In this document: piece after piece, positions 11,413-21,954 of the stretch
How positions within the stretch are numbered: position 1 is the stretch's first letter
Layout: the number at the start of each line of letters is the position of its first letter
DNA from: Ariolimax columbianus
Taxonomy: Eukaryota > Mollusca > Gastropoda > Stylommatophora > Arionidae
Length of the DNA: 64,000 nt
NCBI GenBank assembly: GCA_036924085.1
Contig: JAVGWX010000005.1
Coordinates: forward strand, 82,140,666-82,204,665
Direction: 5' to 3'
Translations under genes and position numbers: made by a program
Notes under the pieces: model-generated
Told to the model about the DNA's origin: nothing
The model's database searches: none
What the model saw: only the letters and a program-made list of their open reading frames with translations

Positions 11413-12124
11413 CGTACAACATTTACTTACTTGCTGGAGTCCAGACTACAGTTTCTTTAGAAGGTGGCAAGTGCACGCCCTTCAATTCACCGAAGTTCTG
11501 ACACCAGTGAAGTATTTGTTTCGCTAAACCGAAGTTACCACTGATTTTGAGTTTCCCCTACGAACTCAAGACTAAGTCGCATTTCCACTAAATCTGTCTT
11601 GGGCGATGGAGCCCGGTCGGTGTCTGCCCTTTTCAAGAGGCGACTGGTGCAGTAACTTTGAAATTCACAGTAGACCTTAAGTCCCATTCTTTCCGGAATG
11701 ACTTGTGGTTCTATTGTGTTGGGGTTTTTGTTAAATATTCCTCTCTAAGCTCTGTCGTGCTACGCGTAGGTCACTTGGTACTTCTGCCCCCACCCCGTTG
11801 CCTAGCGTGTGTCACAGTTTAACTTGTACTGACTGTCAATATGTAAATTTCCCCATTTCTCGAGTCCCCACCAAATTTTTCTGGGATATCCTACCACTGC
11901 ACCATAGTCAGTTCTAGCTTCCAGCAACTTTCCAGTTACACCTGAATACTACACCATTGGCGGTTCTGCTAACTCTCCCACCATCACTCTGAATCATGAC
12001 TTTCCCCTACAATTGTACACGAACGTGTTAGGTTAAATCTTCAGATTTAACAGGTGATGGACAGGTGCTAAACATTTAGAATTATCACACTAAACTATGG
12101 ATAATGGATTGGCTTGGCTTCGTT
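11413..12124. other. no recognisable feature
   Basis: Unique-looking, somewhat C-rich sequence without long open frames. A short perfect hairpin (9-bp arms, 2-nt loop) lies at 12032-12051. Confidence 0.45.
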
Positions 12125-12475
12125 TGTTCTCAATCTCCCACTACCAAAACAATGAAAGGGCTTAAGTAGCAGAATGTAGTCCAGAGAACGGAATGCGTTG
12201 TGTCGCAGTTTACAGCTTGAATGCGATATTTGAACCTTTCGGTCCAACACATCCGACTTCAGCAATAATTTGTTTAGTACCGGGTTAGCATTCCTTCTTC
12301 GAATCCCTTCTTCTTAGCCAGTCTGCCTTGCTGCATCTGTTATCCAGGATCACCGCGTGGAGGTGTAGAAGGGTCTTGGCAGCTTTGGTTCACTGGTCCT
12401 GACGCTAGCAGTCAGCAATGGGTCGCTGACCGCTGTAGCTCATGCTCTACTCAGAATCGTGATCCCACTATGGAT
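12125..12475 (+). repeat. dispersed repeat R1, copy 2
   Basis: About 350 bp aligned with 17930-18275 at high identity, starting TCTCAATCTCCCACTACCAAA and ending near ATCGTGATCCC. Shared landmarks include GGATCACCG-GTGGAGGTGT and CTGACGCTAGCAGTCAGC. No coding potential and no terminal repeats seen; probably a SINE-like or other nonautonomous element. Confidence 0.85.
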
Positions 12476-12814
12476 TATAACTTTCTTGATTGTAACGAAA
12501 TTAATTTCGACCATCTAACTCTCCCATGACCTGATTGAACATCCAGGCCCGCTATGTTAAAAATACTCGATGCACCTAACTTCTGTCTGAACGCATCCCC
12601 CTACTGTCTTTATTTATCCTCCCTTCTTACTATCCATCTAAAATTAGTTTCCAATCTCTAATTTAAAGTTATCAATAAGTGAATAAGTTTAAAGTGGGTT
12701 CGGGAACAAGATTGGGATGCTTCCTGATTCCATACGGAATCCATGGGACCCCTAATATTCAATTCTTGAATCCATGATCCTATCATAGTCGAATGACACT
12801 GTCCCAACTAAATA

Positions 12815-13400
12815 GTGCTACATACACTAAATTGGGCTATATACACTAAATTGTGCTACATACACTAAATTGGGCTATATACACTAAATTGGGCTATATA
12901 CACTAAATTGAGCTATATGCACTAAATTGTGCTACATACTTTAAATTGAGCTATATACACTAAATTGTGCTACATACTTTAAATTGAGCTATATACACTA
13001 AATTGTGCTACATACAATAAATTGGGCCACATAAACTAAATGTGCTACACACACTAAATTGGGCTACATACACTAATTAGCATTACATTTACTAAATTCC
13101 GTTATGGGAACTAAATTAAATAAATATTTCGCTACATGCACTACATAAAATGTGCACCATATACGCTAAATTGAAATGCATACGCTAAGCCGCGCTGTAT
13201 ACACTAACACGCTAGGTACACTAAATTGGCTAGATATTTTAAATTCGCTATGTAAATTCAATGCGCTAGATACATTAAATTACACTACATATACTAAATT
13301 TAATAGTTATGTTAAATTTCGTTACTGGTACTAATTATATACTAAATTAATTGCATTACATTCGATGAATTGCGCTAAATACGTTACATTACGCTTTAAG
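12815..13400. repeat. ~20-bp minisatellite (CTACA-CACTAAATT family), array 2
   Basis: Units such as GGGCTATATACACTAAATT and GTGCTACATACACTAAATT. The first ~260 bp is regular (20-bp, partly in alternating dimers); after about 13060 units are heavily diverged. Related in sequence to the array 2.2 kb upstream. Confidence 0.9.
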
Positions 13401-13789
13401 CTCCTACTCTAAAATAACACTCACGTTCTCTGGCCGGGCTTCTAGCAAGGTAGCTTAAAGTTATCGGGGTCACCCGAATGATTGTATTACACTTCTTCTC
13501 GTACTGGGTTCTTCCATTTTATAAAATATTATCAGGTACTGGTTTGCAGTCACTCTTTTTACATACAGGGACGTACTGAAGAAGACGAACCTATTTTCTC
13601 TTCGCTTTAGTGCAATGCAAGACTGTTAATCTGGCACCGGTTACATTGATGCCAGTATTTATCCGTATGTGATTGACCAGGTGTGGACATGAGGTGAGAA
13701 TCCATCTCAGTATGATGTACTTGACCATTACGCTGTCCATTCATTCCCCCCCCCCCACTCCCATTAAGAAGTTTAAACAAATATTTAAT

Positions 13790-14045
13790 GCAGAGAAAAA
13801 CATGATAGTGGTAGGAACATATGATAGTGATTAATAACATAAGATGATGATTAAAACATGATGATAATAAAACATGAAGACGACAAAAACAAGAAACATG
13901 CTGAAGCAAAATTATAACATGTTGATGAAAACATTATGATAATATATCAGGATGATACAAAAGCATACGATGATAAAAATGTAAGGAAAATAAAAACATG
14001 ACGCTCATAAAAACATCATGATGGTGATGACAGAAACATCAGATA
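13790..14045. repeat. degenerate AAAACATGATGAT-type repeat
   Basis: Loosely repeating AAAACATGATGA / ATGATAATAAAACATG phrases with period about 13-28 bp. Preceded by a 13-nt poly(C) run near 13747. Confidence 0.65.
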
Positions 14046-14638
14046 ATGGTATAAAGTATACATTATTACCAAATGGTTTCTTATTGATTGGGCCAGTTAT
14101 TTCTCCCACAGTGTGACGACTCTGTTTTTATTTAACCTCCGACGTTATAAAAACTTATACTTTACCAAAGTTTTGAATCCGTGTCTCAAAGGTCAGAACT
14201 GTGTTATAGAAAACGTTCGACCATGGTGATCGTAATAGCTAAACTTGACATGCATACATACTGATACATCTCAAAAGATCAATACTAAGCAAAACACAAA
14301 CAAACCTCAAGGACGCACATAGATTCAGACGCTAAGAATCCTCGCACTGTACGATACACCACTCCAAATTGAAGGGGATAACTGCACGATAACTTGCGCT
14401 ACCCGCCAGAAATAACTTATGATATTTCTGCGACCCAGATAAGCTTCTGCACTTTAACCGATTTGCTGGAGATGCTAGTAAGCCGGTCGTGAGGGAGGAA
14501 TTACAAATGGGGTCATTTCTTGTATTACAAGTATGTGTTTTGTTGTGTTAATTAAGGGACCAGCAAAGTTGTTCCTCTGGTAAACAAGTAGCAATACTGT
14601 TTTGTTCCCTCATAAAAAACTTCTAAAGGGGTTCTAAA

Positions 14639-14900
14639 TGTGGCTGATAACCTTATCGAGCTTAAAATGACTGCCAGAAAAGACCAAGTTATCACACTAC
14701 GTCTCCCAACTGACCACAACAGAATAAGACACCCGCTGTACACCAAATTCAAGATAGGTACTACCAGTCATGTTACTGCGGCCTGGCAAACATGACAGCA
14801 GCATATGTAAGTGAAGACTGCACATCAGCATTCAGATATGAAAAAAAAGAATGTGGCATGCGCCAGCTCACCTCGAAGAGAATTTGTAATGCGGTATTGA
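14639..14900 (+). pseudogene. C-terminal domain fragment of an RNase H-type non-LTR element (family B)
   Basis: The plus strand reads ARKDQVITLRLPTDHNRIR, then LYTKFKIG, and after a one-base frame change CGLANMTAAYVSEDC. This parallels, position for position, the C-terminal domain of the family A element (RREQVVVFRLRTGHNRLR ... KLKIG ... CGTGKMTAEHLLQNC), including the basic stretch and part of the Cys/His cluster. Identity is low, so this is a separate, older lineage. No 3' tail or target duplication is visible. Confidence 0.7.
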
Positions 14901-15146
14901 GACCATGAAAAAGACACGCGAATTTACTGAACAATTCGAAATCAGTCTGATCAATGATCGTAGAAGAAGTAAAATTTCGTCCTTAAAAGGCTGGTTAATA
15001 TAAGTCAAATGAGTGTTGGTCTAATGCAGTAGAACCTATAAACACAAATAGCGAAAGGGTATAAATAGCAATGGAAGTATCAAGGATTGCAAGCTGTCAA
15101 TCGTGGAGTTCCATATGTTCATTGGGATGGAGAGAAGTGTTTACGT

Positions 15147-15255
15147 TCTTCTTCTTCTTCTTCTTCTTTTTCTTCTTCTTCTACTACTTCATCATCTTCA
15201 TCATCATCATCATCATCATCTTCTTCATCTTCTTCTTCTTCTTCATTTTCTTCAG
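15147..15255. repeat. TTC/ATC triplet-rich tract
   Basis: Imperfect (TTC)n with a central (ATC)n stretch. It creates Phe- and Ser-rich frames. Polypyrimidine character on the plus strand. Confidence 0.9.
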
Positions 15256-15369
15256 TGACTTCTTCCTTTACGTCTTGTTCGTCCACTTGTTTGTTACCAT
15301 ATACGTGTGCTACTTGTTGTCCTTATGCAAAGTTTCTTGTTCCTCCTTCTACAACTTAACTTCTTAATA

Positions 15370-15780
15370 CTGGTTTAGAAGACTACAGAGTCTGTATACA
15401 ACCAGCTTCTTCTACTCCCTTGATATAAAAATAACTATGTGCATCGAATCTATTATTGAATGCATTAATTGTCCCTGCAAACCTCCACCACCCCACCTAT
15501 CTCCACACATCCACCCACCCCCACCCCCTACCTCTCCCCCCCCCCCCCCCTCCCCATATCCTGTGACAATGCTTTCTTCACTCTCTGAATAAAAATGTGT
15601 TTAATTTCTAATAGGGATTTTTCTTTAATTAATTTGTAACTGTTCCAAATTGCCCTTGTATCCGGCTGTACTTTGTAAAATCTTGAGTCTAATTTGGCCT
15701 TTCCCATGATTATCTGAAAAAGCTATTTTAAATCACGTCTAAACCTGTATTAAATCACCTTGATCAATCATCTTGTTTTT
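15370..15780 (-). pseudogene. decayed CR1/Rex-like element 3' end (family I, copy 1)
   Basis: Nucleotide landmarks match the better-preserved minus copy at 56830-57430 in the same order: GACT-CAGAGTCTGTATACAAC, TTGAATGCATTAATTG, CTCTCTGA-TAAAAA and GCCGGCTGT-like followed by AAATCTTG. A C-rich insertion interrupts it around 15490-15555. The family's coding sequence (RT C-terminus ending in a SINAFKN motif) is too damaged to read here. Confidence 0.65.
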
Positions 15781-16084
15781 CATGATTTTCTTAATTTCCC
15801 TTCCTTCTTGTCTTCTTCGTCTTTTACATGTACTTCATATTCTTAATGATATTTTAATAGTATGTGTTGTTTTCCTCAGTTTCATCTGCTTTGTAATCCG
15901 TTACTTTTCTGACAGCTTCTTCAACTTTGTTATCTACTTCTTTGTTTTCTACGTTTTCATAATTCTTCTTTGTCTTCCTCCTTATTTGTCTTCTTTTTCA
16001 TCTTAGTCTTCAACTTGCACTATCTACTCCTTGATTTTGATCTTTTGGATCTTCTTAATTTTCTTTTTCTTCTTCATCGATCAA

Positions 16085-16695
16085 CTCATGCTACGCTTCT
16101 AGTCCGGTGAGGTTCACGATCAACTGATGCTATGCTCTAGTCCGGTGAGGTTCACGATCTACTGATGCTATGCGTCTAGTCCGGTGAGGTTCACGATCAA
16201 CTGATGCTATGCGTCTAGTCCGTTGAGGTTCACGATCAACTGATCCTATACGTCTAGTCCGGTGAGGTTCACGATCAACTGATGCTGTGTTTCTAGTCCT
16301 GTGAGGTTCACGACAAACTGATGCTATGCTTCTCGTCTGGTGAGGTTCACGATCAACTGATGCTATGCGTCTAGTCCGGTCAGGTTCACGATCAACTGAT
16401 GCTGTGTTTCTAGTCCGGTGAGGTTCACGACCAACTGATCATATGCTTCTAGTCCGGTGAGGTTCACGATCAACTGATCCTATGCTTCTAGTCCGGTGAG
16501 GTTCACGATCAACTGATGCTGTGTTTCTAGTCCGGTGAGGTTCACGACCAACTGATCATATGCTTCTAGTCCGGTGAGGTTCACGATCAACTGATCCTAT
16601 GCTTCTAGTTCGGTGAGGTTCACGATCAACTGATCCTATGCTTCTAGTCCGGTGAAGTTCACGATCAACTGATCCTATGCTTCTAGTCCGGTGAG
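16085..16695 (-). repeat. 39-bp minisatellite derived from the retroelement 3' end
   Basis: About 15-16 copies of a 39-bp unit (plus-strand cores TCTAGTCCGGTGAGGTTCAC and GATCAACTGATGCTATG). On the minus strand each unit contains the last codons, stop codon and first 3' UTR bases of family C (FVNLTGLEA, stop, GATCAGTTGATC). The array is bounded on one side by the coding sequence and on the other by the (GAA)n-like tail, so it lies wholly inside the element. Confidence 0.9.
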
Positions 16696-16795
16696 GTTCA
16701 CGAAGGAGAATGTGCGTTTCAGGTCTTCGCCGCCACCCCCCCCCCCCCTCCCCCGCCCCCACAGCTTTTCGAACATGGTCGCTCCCACAGGCCAG

Positions 16796-16910
16796 ACTGC
16801 CTCTCTTTGGTCTGCCTCTCTTTGGTCTGCCTCTCTTTGATCTGCCTCTCTTTGGTCTGCCTCTCTTTGGTCTGCCTCTCTTTGGTCTGCCTCTCTTTGG
16901 TCTGCAAAGG
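16796..16910 (-). repeat. 15-bp in-frame array (ADQRE)n inside the C-terminal domain
   Basis: About eight copies of CAGACCAAAGAGAGG (minus strand), encoding ADQRE repeats between DCPTF and AVWPVG. In the related family A the corresponding position has a single DQRE (CPTYEDQREQMWPSP), so the expansion arose from one ancestral copy and stays in frame. Confidence 0.9.
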
Positions 16911-17095
16911 TCGGGCAGTCCTACAGGATATGTTCTGGTGTTTGCTTGGGGGCTCCACAATCGCACGTGGCGGTGTCTCTGAGACCCATTCTGTGGAGGT
17001 GGGCCTTGAGTCTGCCATATCCCGTTCTAAGGTTGAAGATCTTTGTCTGCCCATATCTGCCAAGTTTTTCTACGCTGTCCTTTTCTGGCTTGTAT

Positions 17096-17190
17096 TCTTT
17101 GTGCTGGTCTTTTCGTTTTTTGTGCTGGTCTCTCCATTCTTTGTGCTGGTCTCTCCATTCTTTGTGCTGGTTTCTCCATTGTGTTCTCAT
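17096..17190 (-). repeat. 21-bp in-frame array inside the retroelement coding region
   Basis: About four tandem copies encoding RDQHKEW-type heptads on the minus strand, immediately upstream of EYKPEKDSVEKLGRYGQTK. The unit is seven codons. This is a second, independent in-frame expansion in the same element. Confidence 0.85.
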
Positions 17191-17344
17191 GGATCGGTAG
17201 ATGAGTATCTTTGCTTTTTCATAGCTCTGTGGATGGGGAGTCCGTGTGCCTCAACTTCCGGCATGTTCGTACTCATCTGCAATCTCGTTTCCAGGAATCC
17301 CACAGTGGGCCGTAATCCACTGTAGGACTAAACCTGTTACTTAG

Positions 17345-17757
17345 GACAGTAACCCTATCTTGCATTTTATTTCATGTGAAAGTCTGTCTTCTTTGTGGCT
17401 TGAGATGGCTTGGAGTACACTCCTGGAGTCTATCTTGTTTGTGGCTTGAGATGGCTTGGAGTACACTCCTGGAGTCTTTCTTGTTTGTGGCTTGAGATGG
17501 CTTGGAGTACACTCCTGGAGTCTATCTTGTTTGTGGCTTGAGATGGCTTGGAGTACACTCCTGGAGTCTATCTTGTTTGTGGTTTGAGATGGATTGGAGT
17601 ACACTCCTGGAGTCTATCTTATTTGTGGCTTGAGATGGCTTGGAGTACACTCCTGGAGTCTATCTTGTTTGTGGTTTGAGATGGATTGGAGTACACTCCT
17701 GGAGTCTATTTTATTTGTGGCTTGAGATGGCTTGAAGTACACTCCTGGAGTCTGTTA
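17345..17757 (-). repeat. 46-bp array built on the RNase H TDS motif
   Basis: About nine copies of a 46-bp unit (plus-strand cores CTCCTGGAGTCTATCTTGTT and TGGCTTGAGATGGCTTGG). On the minus strand the unit encodes DSRSVLQAISSHK. The most upstream copy is preceded by VILT, giving the RNase H VILTDSRSVLQAI context, and the most downstream copy continues into the rest of RNase H. Since 46 is not a multiple of three, the frame rotates between copies. Confidence 0.9.
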
Positions 17758-17929
17758 GAATGACCGTTTTCCTTGTAGTTATGTTTTAGCTTTCTTTCTT
17801 AATTCTCATATCCTCCTTTGTTAACCTTTGCTCCCTCTCTTTCTGTATTAACTTCTTCTACTTCATCGTTTGCTTCAGCATCCCTATTGTAATCTTCTCC
17901 TAGTGTCTCCAAAACATTCTTCTTCTTCA

Positions 17930-18275
17930 TTCGTTCTCAATCTCCCACTACCAAACCCTGAAAGAGCCTAAGTAGCAGAATGTAGTCCAGAGAACGGAAT
18001 GCGTTGTGTCGTAGTTTACAGCTTGGCTGCGATATTTGCACCTTTCGGTCCAACACATCCGACTTCAGCAAGCATTTTTTGAGTACCGGGTTAACATTCC
18101 CTCTTCGATCCCTTCTCCTTAGCCAGTCTGCCCTGCTACAGCCTGTTATCCAGGATCACCGTGTGGAGGTGTCGAAGGGTCTTGGCAGCTATGGTTCGCT
18201 GGCCCTGACGCTAGCAGTCAGCTATGGGTCGCTAACCACTGCAGCTCATGTGCTGCTCAGCATCTTGATCCCTCC
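17930..18275 (+). repeat. dispersed repeat R1, copy 3
   Basis: Closest relative of the copy at 12125-12475 over its entire ~345 bp; same start (TCTCAATCTCCCACTACCAAA) and similar end. The constant length of copies 2 and 3 suggests both are near full length. Confidence 0.85.
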
Positions 18276-18589
18276 AAAACATTCAAATTTGTTTTATTTA
18301 CTTTCCAGGAAATGGTTTCCATTCTTCTTTATATCCCCATTTCAAAGGTTCAATTCTCTGTTACTCACGTTTCTTAGGCATACATTAAGACAAGTAAACA
18401 AAACTTCCGATTATTCTCATTTGTAAATGATCAGTGACTTCTTTAGATGTCAACATGTGACTCATTTTTGAGAAAATAGATTTGTCCATTGACATACTCT
18501 TCACGATTCCCACCCCGTATCTTTCAATTTATGTTATTATGTTTCCAAGATGGGAGAATTCCGTGACTGGTACCAGTATTTGACCGTAC

Positions 18590-18725
18590 TTTTGTATATG
18601 TAGAGTGGCTTTCAAGTCTACTTTTGTGTATGTAGAGTGGGTTTCAAGTCTACTTTTGTATATGTACAATAGGATTCTAGTCTACTTTTGTATATGTAGA
18701 GTGGGTTTCAAGTCTACTTTGCTAA
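18590..18725. repeat. ~32-bp minisatellite, ~4 copies
   Basis: Four units containing GTAGAGTGGGTTTCAAGTCT and ACTTTTGTATAT. A small array in AT-rich DNA. Confidence 0.85.
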
Positions 18726-19354
18726 TTTTCATAGTGTTCGTTTTACGAGTGTCCAATCTTCTTCTTCTTCGTTGGTGCTCGTCAGGAAAAGGATGTTGTG
18801 ATGCTGTGTGATAGGTTACAGTGAGGTTTTCTGTTTCAGCACATTATTGTAGGGACTGGATTTGCTTTACATATCCGTTCCTTGTTCTATTAGTAAGGAA
18901 CCTTGGTTGCAGTCTGTTTCCAGGGCCGCCATTTGTTGGCATAATTAGGTTCTGGTCGCTCATGGTTCACTTACCCTGATGCAAGCAGCCATTTGTGAAC
19001 TGCGGACTGCTGTCAGTTCATTCACTACAGCGTTTCTGGCCAGGTATTCAATCCATACACCAAACTTTTGTTTTTTACTTGAATCACCAATTCGTGTAGC
19101 TCTTGCTCGCTTACATCCAAGAGAATTTGAAATACGCATATCAGAGATTATTTGTTTATATTCTACCAAAGGTCTCGCATTTCCTCTATTTAGTGTGGTA
19201 GACTCATTATCTGTGACATGGAAGAGAATAGGATCACAGACACTGGTGGCATATCGTAAGAGATGACTTATGGTGCTGTTTAGTCTCACTAGCGTCTGAT
19301 TAGCGCTGTGAAAGAGCAATCGCTGTTAACGACAACGATGCGCATTTTCCGCCC
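18726..19354. other. no recognisable feature
   Basis: Unique-looking sequence with complementary-strand open frames of about 95 and 119 codons (18979-19266 plus, 18960-19319 minus). Neither shows a motif. Weak similarity to the end of R1 around 18945-19015 is not convincing. Confidence 0.4.
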
Positions 19355-19540
19355 GTTAATAGTACGTTCCAGTCAATCCAGGTGTTAATAGTCACCTGGT
19401 CTACTGTTAGCGAAGGAAAGGCTGCAAGGAAAGGAACTGGCCAACCCAGCTGATAAATATATCACGGCCTCATAAAATTACGTCTGTATCACTTCATCCC
19501 CAACAGCAGTGTCTGCTATGAGATTACAGTTATTAAGCCT
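19355..19540 (+). repeat. SINE-like repeat, copy 1 (3' part)
   Basis: Contains GTTCCAGTCAATCC, a GTCACCTGGT-like segment, AAGGAAAGGAACTGGCCA and CACTTCATCCCCAACAGCAG followed by TGTCTGCTATG. The same segments occur in order at 23190-23375, 37995-38285 and, inverted, at 41185-41300. The tRNA-like head seen in copy 3 is missing here. Confidence 0.75.
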
Positions 19541-19620
19541 CTCTATGATATAAGACTGTGTGACTAAGACAAGTAAAGGACGATTGCCATTCTAAGAATA
19601 TGTCGTAATTATACATTCCT

Positions 19621-21954
19621 ATCTTCAGTTGAATTCTGCACGGAAAACAACCTCTCCATTGCCAACACCTTCTTCAAACAACATCCACGAAGACTGTACA
19701 CGTGGACCTCCCCTGATGGCAACAGCAGAAACCAAATAGATAAATCCTAGTGCAACAAAGATGGAGATCAAATGTGCTGGCAACAAAAACGCTGCCATGA
19801 GCAGACAGCAATACGGACCATGAATTACTTTTTGCAGTTTTCCAAACAAGACTACGTAGGATCAACAAAGGTTGCCAACTAATACGCTTCAATGAATCAG
19901 CAATAACTACTGAATAAAACATCAAAGTAGAAAACAAATTTGAGGCGTTGCTTGCTATACAGGAAGAGATGACAGCTGAGGAGTTGACATCGTACGTAAG
20001 GGATACTTTGATCTCGACCGCAAAAGAAATGATTCCAAAGATATTGAACAAGACATAGAGCTATATAACAGAGGAAACACAGAAACTCATTGCAGAAAGG
20101 CAACAATTAAAATAAATGGGAAGTAAGGGGGCCAACACAGCATATAAAAACTGCACAAGAAAAGTTAGAAGAGAAATTAGAAAAGATAAAAGAAGATACA
20201 TAGTACAAACTTGTAAGGATATAGAAAACCTACAACACCAAGGCAGAGAAAGAGATGCATTAAAAGCAATAAAAACACTGACAATGGAATTCCGTCCGGT
20301 TCCACATGTCATAAGTGACAAAGAGGATAACACATTAACATAAACCACAGACATACTGAATAGATGGAGAGAGTACTGCAGAACCATGTATGGAGATAGC
20401 ACAAAGCGCTCAGTTACAATCCTACCAAAGGATGAGAAAGAACCTGAACCAACATTGGAAGAAGTACGCTCTGCAATTAAAAGCCTGAAAAAAGGGAAAG
20501 TCCACAGGATGCGATGATATCCCAGCAGAGCTAATACAAGCAGGAGGAGAGGCATGTGCTCGAGTCTATCACAAGCTGTGTAAACAGATATGGCACAGTG
20601 CAGAGTGGCCAGAAGCATGGAAGAAATCAATTTATATTCCCCTCCCCAAAAAAGCAACCTGAAGCTGTGCACGAACTATCGCACTAATCAGCCACGTTAG
20701 CAAGATACTCTTGCGAATCCTATCAAGAAGGATAGAGAAAAGGTTTGAATCTGAAATTCACGTAGTCCAGGCAGGTTTTAGGAAAGACAGAGGGACCCAG
20801 GACACATATTCAATTTAAGGAATATCTATGAAAAATGTAGATAGTTTAATGTAGACATGTGCACATGTTTCTTTGATTACACTAAGGCCTTCGACACGGT
20901 AAAACATCAAAATATGTGGAGAATCATGAAGAAAATGGGGTTTCCTTTGCATATAGTCCATCTCATTGAAACATTATACCAAGATCAACAAGCCGCTGTC
21001 CAAGTATCTGGCCAAACATCAGATTGGTTTGCAGTACAAAAGGGATGTATCCTCTCACCTTATCTGTACAACATATATGCGGAATGTATAATGAGAAATG
21101 TTCGAGAAGATGAGAACATTGAAAGTTTCGACCCATTTACGAGTGGGGGGTACGAGATTCCAGAGTTACGATACGCAGATGACACAGTGATACTATCAAG
21201 AAGTGCAGAAGGGCTAGAGCAGGTACTTTCAGCCGTTAAGGGACATAGTAAAGATCAAAATCTGTTCATAAACATAAACAAAACAACGATAATGACCATC
21301 GACAAAACACAATGTCAGCATACATTTACAGTGGGTGGTGAGGAAATAGATGAGGTCACACATTTTGAATATCTGGGCTCCAGAATTGACAAAAATGGTG
21401 ACTGCTCGAAAGAAATCAGAAGAAGACTAGCTATGGCAATGCAGAGACTGAACAGCCTGAAGAAATTATGGCAGGGCACCGACAAAACGATAAAAGTAAA
21501 AGTCTTGAGAGCCTCTGTTTTTCCTGTGGCAGCTTATGGCTGTGAAGTATGGACGATTACCAAAACTTCTAGACAAAGAATCTAATCCTTCGAGTCAAAA
21601 GGTTACAGAAAGATCCACAGAATACCCTGGACAGAGAAAAGAACAAATGTAGACATATGGCAAGAGTTGAGCATAGAGGAGAACTGGTTTATCAATTCCA
21701 TTTTGGCTAGAAAATACAAATACTTTGGTCACATCAAGAGACACAACGGTCTTGAGAGAACGGGGATGGAAGGTATGGTGCCAGGCAAAAGAGGAAGGGG
21801 TAGACCAAGAAGACGATGGCACCAAGATATCCAGGAATGCCTGAGTATGACAGTGTCGGAAGCTTGTGTTTTGGCAAAGGAACGAGTTTCTTTCAGACAT
21901 ACTGTGATGGGAGCGACGTTCTACAAAGGACATGCTACATGATGATGATCTTCA
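19621..21954 (+). mobile_element. RTE-like non-LTR element (family F, copy 1), 5'-truncated, 7-bp target duplication
   Basis: Insertion 19628-21947 ends in a short TGATGATGA tail and is flanked by ATCTTCA at 19621-19627 and 21948-21954. It is closely related to copy 2 (34702-37236), in the same orientation. It begins inside the AP endonuclease domain (EFCTENNLSIANTFF), so its first ~70 family residues are missing relative to copy 2. Confidence 0.85.
19628..21942 (+). pseudogene. endonuclease/reverse transcriptase pseudogene (family F, copy 1)
   Basis: Order of domains: partial AP endonuclease (RRLYTWTSPDGNSRNQID, then a frameshift near 19740), linker (open from 20116 to a TAA at 20341), RT palm with DYTKAFDTVKHQN (from ~20875), intact catalytic ELRYADDTVILS near 21165-21200, thumb, and C-terminal GHIKRHNG and GKRGRGRPRRRWHQD motifs. 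A 12-bp in-frame deletion near 21044 removes the VRQG part of the conserved RQGCxLSP motif. GAA-to-TAA at 21583-21585 separates the last 119 codons, which stay in frame. Further frameshifts occur near 20500 and 20790. Nonfunctional. Confidence 0.9.

Larger units (their letters stand above)
16050..17790 (-). mobile_element. Jockey-like non-LTR relic (family C) carrying four internal tandem arrays
   Basis: Read 5' to 3' on the minus strand this is one continuous element: RNase H motif VILTDSRSVLQAISSHK (from ~17760), a 46-bp array built on that motif, then LQWITAHCGIPGNEIADEY (~17330-17275), MRTQW with a 21-bp array, LGRYGQTKIFNLRTGYGRLK, the Cys/His cluster CDCGAPKQTPEHIL-stop-DCP, a 15-bp array, AVWPVGATMFEKLWG, a poly(G) run, then FVNLTGLEA-stop and a 39-bp array of the 3' end, finishing in a (GAA)n-like tail near 16060. 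In-frame stops (TAA ~17338, TAG ~16912) and the arrays make it nonfunctional. RT and endonuclease regions are absent. Confidence 0.85.

Noticed and set aside
12032..12051. 9-bp-arm hairpin GTTAAATCT-TC-AGATTTAAC
   Set aside because: Too short to be significant in AT-rich sequence.
18945..19015. Possible fourth R1 copy
   Set aside because: Similarity is limited to scattered words without a consistent order over more than 30 bp.
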